Source: Lepeophtheirus salmonis (taxonomy: Eukaryota; Arthropoda; Copepoda; Siphonostomatoida; Caligidae). Taken from it: a DNA stretch of 64,000 bases. Below are positions 13,011-24,330 of this stretch, piece after piece (position 1 is the first letter of the stretch; every line of letters begins with the position of its first letter). A program made the position numbers and the translations under genes. The DNA lies in assembly GCF_016086655.4 (NCBI RefSeq), contig NC_052132.2, positions 20,462,805-20,526,804 on the forward strand, read 5' to 3'. The notes under the pieces were generated by a model that saw only the letters and a list, made by a program, of their open reading frames with translations, was not told where the DNA came from and searched no databases.

Positions 13011-13350
13011 TACAAGCCGTCATTTTGATCCTTCATTTGTACCTACGCGGATATTTCCTCATCCTCCTCCTGGTTTTGTTGGTCCTCTGTTTAATATAAA
13101 CTTTTTAGAGTGTATTTGTCGGTCTTTCTTTAAGGATTTGTTTTATCATTATAATTATAATTGTTATAAATTGTTTATATGTTGCGTGTTTAGTGAAATA
13201 TTGTTTATGAGGCATTTTGGAATAATGTTTTTCTGTTTTTTCAAAGTTGGAAGAAAATCGTAAAAAAAAGCTAAAATTCAATAATACCTACTTATACAGA
13301 CCTATTTATCAAAATGAGTTTGATCAACAAGTAATACAATATCAAATAAA
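13011..13350 (+). other. Likely 3' UTR of the 12.84-kb exon, with AATAAA
   Basis: Non-coding, AT-rich sequence follows the stop at 13010. A canonical AATAAA polyadenylation signal lies at 13345-13350. The UTR assignment depends on the exon call. Confidence 0.35.
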
Positions 13351-13639
13351 GAAATTATTGAACACAAATATGTTTTTTTTTATTATAAGTGTAAGTATTT
13401 TTAACCCCTTTTGAGCAAATGTTTTGTCATTTATATTTTACATGGTGCCGATTTTTTATTTCATTACTTAATTGCACTTATTTTCCTTGTCGTCATTAAA
13501 AATGGAGACTTTTCCTCGTTAGTTTTTGCAAATAAAATACAGACCTCGGTTTTATTTGTAAATCCAGAAAGCATATCATAGATACAGTTGTAAAAAATAT
13601 GAGCTGACAGTATTTAAAATAAATAAAGATAAAACTTGG

Positions 13640-13920
13640 AGGAAATAACTTATCTCAAAATGGCTACTTTGGGCCGTGAGATAAAGGAATTAAGGATAAA
13701 TCCCCTCCGTATCTATTAAATCTATAGAGATAAATTATTCCCATAACGATCATCAATTCAAACCCAAGCCCAACAAGGGATACACTTATAATTCCCCGCC
13801 AATCCTCAGTGTTGCTTTCCATTATCACTGAGATACTTTGATGCTCCCTCCTCAAGAATGAAAGAATAATGATAACGGCTTTGGAAAATTAAAAACTCTG
13901 TTCAAGTTGCAACTACAAAA
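13640..13920. repeat. Dispersed repeat C, copy
   Basis: This is one of at least five related copies in the window: also about 43150-43360 and 61440-61660 in the same orientation, and about 32745-32935 and 24155-24330 in the opposite orientation. The shared core reads roughly 'GATCATCAATTCTACTCCA' then 'GTCCAACAAGGACTTA' then 'ACTTATAA', followed by a region with 'CATCAGTGTT'. Two copies also share 'AATGAAAGAATAAT' downstream. No coding frame is conserved. No terminal repeats were identified; a SINE-like or MITE-like element is possible. Confidence 0.55.
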
Positions 13921-14536
13921 GTATTGTGCTCGTCTATGTTCATATTTTTAGAACTATAATCCTACAAGTGTTCTAGATTGAGAAAGTGTTATTTCTTAGA
14001 TACAGAATTTACTGCCTATTATTGCAAATGTAATACATTTACGCACAGCTATAACAATGTTAGGTACATTTAATGCAGCACTCAATCAGAATCGTAGACG
14101 TACCGTAAGGGACATCAGGGACCTCATGTTCCTAGCGTAGGTGTCATTGTCAAAACGGAAGAAAGAAATAAAGAATTATTAATGTCTGTTGATAGCATAA
14201 ATTCGTGTTGCATGAAAAATGTTTAAAAGATAATAACAAGTTTGTTTTTGATTTTATCAACAATAAAACTGATTCATATTTAACTAAGTTTTTGTTATTA
14301 GAACACAAACTCTCACACACATATATCATTTTTTGAACGAATGAACGACGAACGAAAAAACAATGAATGATGAACGAGAAAAAAATATGCACGGCGTTTT
14401 CTTTTTGATAATAAGTTATTTTTCATACGAGGTAGCTTTTTGTCTATTTTTTCCGAAGATTACGACATCTTCTTTTCTTGATTATGGGTTTAATTATAAT
14501 TATTATCTTTGATGGTTGTCTAAAATATAGTTTATT

Positions 14537-15366
14537 TAGTCTAATTTTTTTTCAATCCATTGCTTCGTTTAATTGTACAATTAACTGGAAAATAAATATT
14601 CTCTAGATAGCCTACAAAATCATGAATATGTTAAAATGGATCAAATAAAAGGTATAATGGACGTTAATATATCTATTTATGTAGTATCTTGTAAAGTTTT
14701 TATCCAATCTGTATATCCAAAGTACTTAAATTTTAACCGGGCATTAGCACTTCAATCTTTATTATTGCGCAATATGAAAGTACTTTGTCTTAATTTTAAC
14801 ATCTCTTTTTTTTCAATATCCATCATTAATTGTCTGGAGAGCGTGGGAAGATATTCATATACTTGAATTTCATATTATACAATTCAATTGCAGGTATTTA
14901 AATATATCAACTTTTACACAATACTGTACTCTGTAATTCCTGAAAATTGATTTCCATTCTCTTGATGTTTAAGAAAGTTGTGTTGTCTTATTGAAATATC
15001 ATATTTTATTAGATCACAGATTTTGGTGTAGGAAATTCGAGTATCCGAATATCTTCCCACGCTCTTAGACAATAAATGAGAATAATTGAAAAAAAAAGAG
15101 CAGTTAAAAATTAAGACAAAGTACTTTCATATTGTGCAGTAATAGAGATTAAAGGTGGTAACGTCGGATTGAAATTGGTTTACGTCTCAGTAATAGATTA
15201 AATGAAAACTTTACAAAATATTAGATAAATAAATGTTTCTAAGCCCATTAATACTTATATTTGATCCATTCTAACCCATTTGTAATTTTGAAGGCTATCT
15301 TGAGAACTTATGTTCCAGCAAATGGTGCAATTAAACAAAGCAATGGATTTTATTTTTTTTAGACTG
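14537..15366. mobile_element. Foldback element: inverted arms of about 335 bp, loop of about 160 bp
   Basis: The left arm (14538-14871) is the diverged reverse complement of the right arm (15030-15365). Matching landmarks, outer to inner: AGTCTAA at both outer ends, CCATTGCTTCGTTTAATTG against CCATTGCTTTGTTTAATTG, AATGGATCAAATA, TTGTAAAGTTTT, an exact AATATGAAAGTACTTTGTCT block, and GAGCGTGGGAAGATATTC at the inner end. No transposase frame is present. This is the architecture of a foldback-type non-autonomous DNA element, or of an inverted duplication of one unit. A transcript through it would fold into a long hairpin. Confidence 0.75.
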
Positions 15367-16249
15367 GGTGAAATATTAAGAATTTATCTACATTAAATAT
15401 AACTGACATGAAGTTTTTTTTTCTCTCCGTAATCGGCAAATTGTAAAATACCTACTTTATTTGCTCTATTTTTGGGGAAGGTATTATATATAATTGAGAC
15501 TTACATTTCCATCTTGAACTCCAATTGAAGGTAATTAATTTACTGAAGCTCCAAATCACAATGAAATCAAACCGTCAGATATTTGGAAAGTTGCGCACCA
15601 ATAATTATTTAATAAACTTAGAGAGAGACAAGTTTTTAAGCTCGGTAGCATACACAGCTTGATGAATGGGCGGAGTCAGCCGTGGAGGATTTATTATTGT
15701 AATATTAAATTCAAATCATTTGTCTTAAATTATAATTCGCAGTTGCGAGTATTAGAGTACTTACATAACTCTAGTCTATTTTATACCTTATCTTCTAGTA
15801 ATTTAGATTTAGTTACTCATTTGTGGGCCTCAGACAATGCAAGTTGAAAAAAAAAAGCGAATGGATGACGTTTGAGGCTTGTCCCTATTTTTTTTTTTTT
15901 TTTTACATTTATATGGTATTGTGATCAACCATGCAATCGAACAAGGCCAATCCGAACAATTTGGCGCCTTATGCAAAAATTAGCCAATAATATGTATATT
16001 CAATATTATACTGTTACACAAAGCTGAATATATTAATTGCCTTAGACATTCAATATATTCTGAGAAAATATAAATACTTTTAATAATATAACAAATAATT
16101 AAAAGATTTAACATCCATAGCCAGTGCAAAAGTATAAAATTGAACTATGTACAAAAAGTAGACAATTGTTACAAGATAAAAATATTACAACAGCACGAAT
16201 ATATTTATAGTGAATACAGTTGATATGCGCTGATTATTTTCATACTAAA
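15367..16249. other. Intergenic, nothing supported
   Basis: AT-rich sequence with a T-run near 15888-15904. The plus frame at 15659-15847 has no motif or repeat support. Confidence 0.35.
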
Positions 16250-16500
16250 AAATAAAGTTATTAACTGGTCAGAGCAGTCGCATTGTTGCTGAAAATATAG
16301 ACAAGTTTTTCGGGACTAATTTTATCTTCTCACACGGAAAGCACCCCCCTTTATCCCAAAGTCTTGCATTAATATCTCTAACGATAAATAATATTAATAA
16401 AACAGAATCCACCTGTCTGGAGAAGTTAAAACTAGAAAAACCAGGACCACCTTGGGTATCAGAGATCAACTCACAGGAGGAATTTAGAACCTTTTGAAAA
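16250..16500 (+). other. Unexplained open frame without ATG
   Basis: A plus-strand frame stays open for about 75 codons from about 16255 to a stop near 16497. It reads like real protein: SSRIVAENIDKFFGTNFIFS, then INNINKTESTCLEKLKLEKP and GPPWVSEINSQEEFRTF. Local composition is less AT-rich than its flanks. The minus strand is also open (16269-16469), so coding is not proven. There is no clear splice acceptor and no family recognised; an internal exon or a mobile-element scrap are both possible. Confidence 0.25.
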
Positions 16501-17144
16501 AATCAACAAAATCAATTAAAACCAATAAGAGGCTTATCCAAAAAAATCAGAAAATTAAAAATGAAGTCAGAAAATTAAAAACTTTTAGGTTGGATTATTT
16601 AATTAGGAGATAAATATTAAATAAATAAATATAAATTCAAAAATAAATGATCGAAGAGAAAAATGAACGAATGAGCGGTGAACGGAAAGTTTTTACAAAA
16701 TAAACGATTAAATGGAAAACGAATGAACGGGTACAACCCAGGTTACGACTCTGTCCCTTTCCACAAAAACAATATAAGGACTAGATAGTTATTAAAAACC
16801 AAGTAATGACAAACTTCATGCATTGGAAAAGTAATGCAAAGTGATTTGAGGAAAGCATTTTGAGATTTATACTCAAAATAAATTATGGGTATAATTAAAC
16901 TTTATACATAGAATTTTTGATGAGTAAGAGTTTTATGAAAGATATCATTAATCTGATGATTTTGATTTTTAATTAAATAAGAATAGTCTCTATTTACAGG
17001 TTTATTCCATATTGAGTGATTTATAAAGTTTTTATACCATGTTCTGGTATATGTTAAAATGGCTATTTAATTTATTACTTTAGCAAGTTTTTTACTTCAG
17101 TACTTTTTTGTAATAATTAACTATCAGTGCTGCATTTGGAGCCT

Positions 17145-17265
17145 TTTTAAACCACATGGCCACTTAGGTGGGAGAGAAATAAGGTCTAAAACCTCATATA
17201 TCCTCGTTGGAATGGAGAGGGTTGAAGTTGGGAGATGTGAGGGAATCTTGAGACAAAGCCTATAA
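17145..17265. repeat. Dispersed repeat D, truncated copy
   Basis: It starts with AAACCACATGGCCACTTAGG and continues with a 'GGTCTAAAACCTC' block. These match the left ends of the copies at 25035-25385 and 51935-52375. Similarity fades after about 17260, so this copy is truncated. Confidence 0.5.
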
Positions 17266-17305
17266 TCATTGTTTCATTTTTTTTTGGTACTATTGTGTAC
17301 ATGAT

Positions 17306-17480
17306 CAGGGGTGTCCACAGGATTATATTTTGGGGGTGAAGATTTGGTTTTTAGAATTAAAAAAAATTAAAAAATTGAAAATTTAAATTTTTGCTTCAGG
17401 GCAATGTTTTCTATCACATCAATAGTTTTTTATTTTCATATCTATAATTTTTAAATATCCTTGATTGGGGGGGGATTGCA
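17306..17480 (+). repeat. Repeat family A copy
   Basis: It begins with GGGGTGTCCACAGGATTATA and is followed by AT-rich units like those at 7979-8250. It is short and has lost most of the tandem part. Confidence 0.5.
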
Positions 17481-18449
17481 GAATCCTGCAGACCCTTAAT
17501 CATAGAACAGATCCGTTAAGAGTGATTGTTTTTAGTTCTGAGTGGCACTTAATTTATTTTTCATTTTGTGTCAATGAAGGCCATTTTTTTGACAAATACG
17601 ACAACATGGAGAAGGCAAAGCTCTCTATTCAGGACTGGAGGTTCCAAAGCCTCATGTTGTGTTGTATTGAGGCAGAACTCCAAGTAAATGAAGGCTCTAA
17701 ACTGGCCACTATTTTGTAATTTGACAAAAATAGAAAAACGATCGACCTTTTTCGGGTTTTTTTTTCAAGTCTGACTAAAAAATATGCGATATTAGTCCTC
17801 AAAGTGAAAGAGTAGCGGAAAAAAAGTTTAGGCAACTTCAGACATATATATAAAAGCAAATCTTTTTTATAATTTGTTGTGAATAGATAACACTAAACAG
17901 GACCCGAAATGATGAAATGGTTGGAAAATTAAAAAAAATATAACTCTGTTTCTATTATACCAATAAACACCATTATTTTCTGTTATTATTGATGGATAAT
18001 TGATACTGCCTCAACATTCTCCAGAGCTATCCCAACATACCGCACCGTTTGACAACAGAATTTACATAGATTTTATCCATCTTATACAAGTCAAAAGGTC
18101 AAATTATTTTAAAAGAGTTTTTTTAGACGTTTCAGAAATAAATAGTACTAAGTACATATAGTTGTTGTTTGTGACAGAATAAAAATATTTTAACCCTAAT
18201 TTTTTCAAAAGTCTGGTTTCGACATATTTGAATCTTTTGGAAAAAAACTAAACAGGAAAAAGTTTTTTTTTTTTTTTTTTTTTTTTTGATAGTAAAGGGT
18301 TTTCCAATAAGAGCTGTTATTTTGATATTCAAAGAAAAATAGTATTTTTTGAGATAAATGATCGGATATTAATTACAATGTAAAGAAAAAGGAATGCCAT
18401 TAATAATGGAAAACAATATCAGCCAAATGGGTGCAACAGCTACGCTTAC

Positions 18450-18558
18450 AGGACCGTATCCTTTTTATGAGATTTTCCATCACTAAATCGCAAAGTGGCT
18501 GTTGTATGCTCTCAATAGCTTCATGAATTCCATCTTTGAGTATTGAATCGACGCTGGG
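18450..18558 (-). CDS. Probable internal coding exon, gene unknown
   Basis: On the minus strand an acceptor (CACCAACAG, exon starts at 18558) and a donor (GTAAGC, exon ends at 18450) bound 109 nt that translate without a stop. The peptide is helical and of balanced composition: PSVDSILKDGIHEAIESIQQ, then PLCDLVMENLIKRIRS. It enters in phase 0 and leaves after one base. The composition is unlike the surrounding AT-driven frames, and both splice sites are good. It could belong to a tethering or scaffold protein with helical bundles, but I do not recognise it. No flanking exon was located. Confidence 0.4.
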
Positions 18559-18846
18559 CTGTTGGTGTAGTACGAAGATATATAAAACGAAATATTTATG
18601 CACACAAAAGTTACAAGAAACTACTTTGATCCAACAAAGACCAAAAAATGCATACACATTAGTCTAAAGCCACATAATTTCAAAATAAGTAAAATTTTGG
18701 AACAAAGAAATGACAAAATGTTTTTGCTGATGATAAGTTTATAAATGAGAAGTTGTTATGTAGGTTACAAATTAAATTAAAAAGAAACAGAAGTCATTCC
18801 TTATCACAGATATTTTTGTGTGATAAAGAATCAAAAATAAATACAG

Positions 18847-18967
18847 ATCACTGCTTAACCTGGAGGATGATCTTCGGGTTGCTGTGTCCGAAATTAAACC
18901 TAGAATAGACCTGCTTACTCAATGCACAGAGGACATCCGTCACATTAATACCTTGATTCGTTTATAA
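18847..18967 (+). CDS. Probable 3'-terminal exon with coiled-coil-like peptide
   Basis: A weak acceptor (AATAAATACAG) ends at 18846. The frame from TCA at 18848 runs 39 codons to TAA at 18965-18967. It encodes SLLNLEDDLRVAVSEIKPRI then DLLTQCTEDIRHINTLIRL, a leucine/isoleucine heptad-like helix typical of small coiled-coil subunits. An AATAAA lies downstream near 19159. It faces the minus-strand exon at 18450-18558, so the two would belong to different, divergently transcribed genes. No ATG-led frame covers it, and the gene identity is unknown. Confidence 0.45.
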
Positions 18968-21499
18968 ATCTATTTCCACATCCATAGCATGAAATGTTAT
19001 CTGTTTGTGAGTCTCAATTTTTATTCTATTTATTGCAAAAGAGCATTGATAGAATATAAATGATTCAAGGTAGTACATACATACATCGCTTATTTTATAT
19101 TTACAATATATTCGATTATTTTGTCGTTTTATTTCTTATTTTTTCCCCATATTTTTCAATAAATGTGTAACAAGTTGTATTATTTGCCTCTCAGTTGAAC
19201 TTCATAGGGTTGATATGACCTTTAAGTCATCTATTTATTTGAAATGCACTCCAAATTTTATATTAATCTCTCAATGAGAGGTGTAGGGGTCACACATGGT
19301 CTATCAACATATTTTAAGAGTCGAACTCAAAAAAGTTTATTTTTTAATCCGTAAATTGAAATGTTTTTATTAATGAGTAAGGAAGTAATAACTTTCTCGA
19401 AAACAAAATTAATCAATCTCTTTTGATCTTTTTGTGGTTGAATTTCGCAGATTTTGTATTAAAATGAATTATGTAGCTACATATTATGTAATATATGCTT
19501 TTTCCTTGAATGCCCAAGCAATTGCGTCTCTTCTTCTTTTCTTACCAACTTACATAATATTATATACGCTTACGAACAATAATAATAACATGAGTACCAA
19601 CAGCTCTTTGAGATTTTATTTAAACTCTTTAAAGAAAAATGAAAACTTTGGATTTTTTTTGTTCCTTCTCTATTGCTTACTTATATGTGTTTGAAAGGGA
19701 ACTTTTCTTTAAACACATTCCATACATTTTTTTTATGTCTCTTCAAGTTGAAAAAAAAGTAATTTAATTTTTTTATACATTTATATATGTACTCGTTTGT
19801 ATATCCTAGAAAAGAAAGAAAATGATATCAACGTTTAAAAAGAGATTTTCTAAATTGGAGTTTAACAATGATAAAAATAAATAAAATTGGCCTCCCCATT
19901 GACTATAATTAGAATTCAGTTAAGGTAATTTTATGTATACATAGCTATCCAATTATAGATAGAGTAGGTACCTATTATCAAATAGGTCATTAATGTCTTT
20001 GCAAAGTCTTCTAAATTCCGAGTGTCTCATATCTTAACAAATATGTAAGGAAGAGTTTAGAAACATCAGGACCACCTTGAAAATACAAAAGGTACTTCTT
20101 GGTTATTCCTTTCTAATCTCCAAGATATAAAACTCCTAAAAATCTATACATATTGTGTAGAGTTGTATAAAATATGTGTTGAGGACTCATTTTTAGCTAC
20201 GAACGGGTGTTGGTAGAGCTCATATTAAAAAATAAAAGTGAGTCATATAAAATGTGACCTTAAATGGGGGCTTCCAGCGCTCGTTGAAAAATATAAGGAG
20301 AGTACATATATATTTGGCTGTAAGCTCCAAGTATTCTTTAGCTTGCGAATTTTGTTGTTGCTCAATAACTCCGATAATGCCGTGCACTATCGGTAAAATT
20401 TAATAAAACAAGGAAAAATTCCCATGGCAAGTTTTCCACACAGCAAATTTTCCATCGACGAACTTTCCCAAATCTGTCTTTTCAGATGAAATAAGTTAAG
20501 ATAAGTAAGGGAAATATTGATATAAATACATGATAGTATTGTATCGATTATCTAAAATCGTATCACATGATATTATTAGCATTTGAAATTTCCCCAAAAA
20601 AATAATTTGGATGCCCATAAAAACCTAAACATTACAAAAAAAGCTTTGTACCTTTACACTTATTGAGGTATTACTAAGTGAAGAACCTTGTTAATATCAT
20701 CTGCCTGTAATATCTATAATTAGATATGACTTCTACATTTAAAATATCATAAGTATACGGAAATATTATATTTAGGTATATATAAATACATTTATATTTA
20801 TTTTATTATGCCCTTTTTAATCAATTTATGCCAAAATCTTTTAAATAATAAGGCAAAGATAAGAAAGAAAACACGTGTAGCGAACAAAATCCATCACCAA
20901 ATATTGTCTTCCTCCCTTCATTTTTGTTTATTAAATAAACCCTTTTATTATTAAGACGGGAGAATTTTAAAGTACTGTATATACAAAAAGAATAAGTAAA
21001 AAGGTCGAACGAGAACAGAAAGAAATACATTATTAAACTTATTACATTGAGATATATTGGTTTATTTTACTCGTCCGGTTTTCTTTTTCTAATCACTATA
21101 CATAGTATTTTTCTTTACACGGATTCCTTTTTTACTTATTATTAGGGTTGTGGGAATCATATTTTCCGCAAGCACGCCCGCAAATACAACTTCAACTATC
21201 TGGTTCCTCTGTTTTCTTTCGGACATAAACAAACCTTTATTCATAAATCATACTTGATGACCGATGGGTAATTTCGAACATACTTATAAGATATCTCAAT
21301 TGTGATTTTTTTAACATTTCAACTTATCTAAACATTTACTGCATATAGAAGCTTTCCTTCACCAAAATATAGATAGATGTACTTGGTAATATTGAATCAA
21401 AATAATATTATCTAGAAGATGTCTTAATGTTAGTTATAATTTATTGTATGATACAAATAGTATTAAATATTAATTGTCATAATATAAAACTTTTTTATG
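18968..21499. other. AT-rich intergenic sequence
   Basis: No gene or element was recognised apart from a small, imperfect tandem array at about 20409-20475. Several frames of 60-90 codons (19434-19694, 20821-21030) are low-complexity and unsupported. Confidence 0.4.
20409..20475. repeat. Imperfect 16-17-bp tandem repeat
   Basis: There are four diverged units of the form AA(A/G)TTTTCC followed by a short variable part, starting at about 20409. The units are too diverged for a confident period. Confidence 0.35.
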
Positions 21500-22020
21500 C
21501 AAGTATAGAGAAGCAAAATTAAGATTATTTGATGATGCAAATAAAATATGTGAAGCATATATTGCTGGAGAATAGTAGAAACGGCAAAGAATAATCAAAA
21601 TAGTCAGAAGGATTTAGTATCAAAGGGTGTTAACGCAAATACAAAGTCATGTGGATTCAATATATATCGAAGAAGTCAAAGTTGTAGGAGATCGTGGAAC
21701 AAGAGCCAATAAAGATTGAGTAGACAGTGTGGTTTCCAATTTCCTCATAAGAATGGGAAAGGTTGCCTTGTAAAAAGCGTCGAATGCACAAGATGTGGTA
21801 AGAGAGGCCACTATGGAAGAGTATGCAGGTGTCTAAAAGAAAACTCTATTTCGATCATCCACTCTATTCAAAAATTTGAACTGAATAAATTACCCATCGA
21901 TGCATTGAATGTTCATGGAAATTACTTCAAAAATATAATAGCTACATATGACAGCGGTACAATTGTATCTGTCATTGGATCAAGAGTTCAAAGTAAATAT
22001 CGATTCCAACCCAATTAAAA
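21500..22020 (+). pseudogene. LTR-retrotransposon gag-protease remnant (Ty3/gypsy-like)
   Basis: The frame 21716-22018 holds a CCHC zinc knuckle (CTRCGKRGHYGRVC) preceded by another cysteine-containing stretch. About 70 residues later comes a retropepsin-like active-site context, ATYDSGTIVSVIGSRV, where D-S/T-G is the protease triad. Upstream, with stops, is a gag-like helical tail (LFDDANKICEAYIAGE). This order, nucleocapsid then protease, is that of gag-pol in gypsy-type elements. No reverse transcriptase, integrase or LTR is visible nearby, and the frame ends at 22018. Confidence 0.7.
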
Positions 22021-22339
22021 GAATATCGTTTAGAATATATTTTTAACTTAAATTATTTATTTATTTATACATGAAGGAAGAGTACGTTGTACATTATTAA
22101 TATATAACTTCCCTATAAATAAATTTATAAATGTATATTATATTCTGTAAATTTATGCAAGACAAAATATATTGTTAGTTTGAAAAAATCAAAGCCATCA
22201 TTACAGGAAGTGTACTCGTAACTTTTTAGTGACCACTGACCATAAAGGATGAATAGATCACTTGGGGACGAAATCTAAAGAATAGAAATTAAGCAATAAA
22301 GTAACAAATTATTTAAAAAATATAGTTAATAGTTACGTG

Positions 22340-23765
22340 CTGACAATTAAACGATAACAAAACATTCATTCCATTTGGTGATCAACAATTGCCTCAATTT
22401 CTTATTACTTAGTTTAGATCTCCTTTTCGTATTGGTAATATTCATCATACTAAAGACTCTCTCAGCATCACAATTGACAATTGGAGTATTTTTGTATAGA
22501 AGGCTTTCACTTGTTGAGAGTTCCTTTAGTTTTGTGTAGCCAGGATTCTTTTGGAGCACTTCTTTTAACTTGGTCTTGAATGGCTCTTCCATCAAATCTT
22601 GAGTCAGATTTTCTACTATGGTTAGGCTGGTAAGAAAAGGCAATCTTTCCTCAAGTGCAGTTATTACCAAAGGTATTTGACGAAAAGTTTCCTGCATAAA
22701 TACGACTTCTTCTCTTAAGGAATCATTATTTATTACTTCTTGTGCTCTTCTGGTTGCTGCCAAATCTTGATCAAGGCTGTTTCAATATTCTCTGAAGACG
22801 TCGAAGTGATGTTAGTAGTACTCTACTGCTTTTAACCAAGTTCCCTATCTTGTTATAATTGGCGATGGAGGGTGGGGAATTTCGTACGAAGCAGTTAATA
22901 CTCTCTTTCTTCTCCCAGAATTCAAAACATCTTCTTCACATTGGAAATAAGTTCGTTCGTTAGAGGAAACTTTTGTTGAACCATATCTCTATGTAATCTA
23001 TGAGCAATACATGTAATGCGAATCAATTCCGGGATTTGTTTCTCTCGAGGATCTTCTCCTGCTTTGGACAATACGAGGTGGAATCAGTGATGAAAACTTG
23101 AAGTCTACACGGGACAAAATCTTTTCCCAATAACTTATAAACTGAGCTGATGACGATGTTCTTTTCATTGTTTGCTTTTGCAATCTCAATATCAATCAAC
23201 TCAATAAGGTAAGGTCTCCCACAGAAATGACCGTCCAAAGTGCCAATCAAAATTGCCATCATTAACCTCCCTTGATGATCTTGATTGATCTTGTCTCATC
23301 TAGTGCAACGAAAATATCCTTTTCTTCCACTTCTTCTTTTATTCTATTCAAAACTCCTTGACATACTTCCCCAACCAAGTTGTTAACGACCCATCGAACT
23401 GGAGAAGTTTTTTCAGTATATTTTTCAATAAACTTGGAGAAATTGGGATGATTCATAACATTTAAAGGGATGTTGCACGATACAAATAGCTTTGATACGT
23501 CCAAATTGAATGATGAAGCGCTTAATTCTCCTTCGTCTCCTTGAGTCTTGTGTTTCTTGAAGACTTTTAAGTTGTTGATGTGATGGGAGGTTTCGGAGTG
23601 GCAGATTACTTGCCATAAAGAACGAGATGGGCACGAGAAACCGCAAAAACAGTAAGATATACTTTTATTTTCAAAATCATAATTCCACACATCAGTACCT
23701 CCGTTGTTAGAAACCCATGAAAAAAGGCGCGTTTTCTTCGGCATGATGATGATGCACATGAGAGA
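22340..23765 (-). pseudogene. hAT-family transposase pseudogene
   Basis: On the minus strand it reads from MPKKTRLFSWVSNNGG (ATG at about 23742) through a Cys/His zinc-binding region, then FNLDVSKLFVSCNIPLNVMN, typical of the hAT core start, and EVEEKDIFVALDETR. The second part (23262-23023) continues in other frames with GTLDGHFCGRPYLIELIDIE and YKLLGKDFVPCRLQVFITDS. The last part (22763-22347) has the hAT C-terminal dimerisation signature: NCDAERVFSMMNI, then KRRSKLSNKKLRQLLITKWN. At least two frameshifts and several stops separate the pieces. It resembles the CGGBP1/hAT-type elements common in crustaceans; the N-terminal finger is unusual for a BED domain. Confidence 0.8.
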
Positions 23766-24154
23766 GCAGTAAGGGGAAGTTGCTTAGCTGATGATTAGTG
23801 CAATACTGAGGATAATTTGCTTAGAAGATGCAAGGGTACCAACAAATGTTATTCCTTTTTTTATATAATCTCTTTCAACCAATCAAATTCGTTATTTTTC
23901 AACAATTCTAACAACTCTACTTATTACTAACTTGAATTAACTCTTATTAAGTTGTGAAAAATTCCAACCAATAAAATGAAAGACCTTAGCTGAGCGTGAT
24001 ACTTTTTGTAGCTGCAACTTGAAAAGTCTTAATTTTATTTTTTTAAACTGTTATATGTTCTCTCTTAATGAATAAAATAATATTTATAAGCATAAAGTAA
24101 TCAGTAGTACGTGAAAAACAAAGAGTAACCCTGAGGATTTATTTCGGATTTACA
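23766..24154. other. Flank of the hAT pseudogene, no gene seen
   Basis: AT-rich. It probably includes the 5' non-coding part of the hAT element; I could not define its terminal inverted repeat. Confidence 0.3.
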
Positions 24155-24330
24155 TGTGTGTGTCCTTGTTGGACTTGTTGGAAACCTGCCTTTACTACAT
24201 AAAGAGTGGGGTTTATTTCCTTCAACTCATAGCTGCTCGCAGCTAATGTCAGAAAACGTCACGAATCCTAACTTGCTCTTCTCTAAGCATTCTTCAAATT
24301 GTCAGGGTCATTTTTTGGGTTCTATTTTTT
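24155..24330. repeat. Dispersed repeat C, copy in reverse orientation
   Basis: It is similar to 32765-32935: TCCTTGTTGGACT near the start, then a variable part, then shared text ending in AAATTGTCAGGGT. Orientation is opposite to the copies at 13640 and 61440. Confidence 0.45.

Noticed and set aside
12830..13036. 68-codon minus frame
   Set aside because: Overlaps the plus-strand terminal exon, which has a splice acceptor and a coherent TM-plus-tail peptide; the minus frame has neither.
14636..14866. 76-codon plus frame in the left foldback arm
   Set aside because: The inverted copy of the arm does not keep the frame, so it is chance.
18132..18332. 66-codon minus frame with a run of lysines
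   Set aside because: Created by a 25-base T-run; low complexity only.
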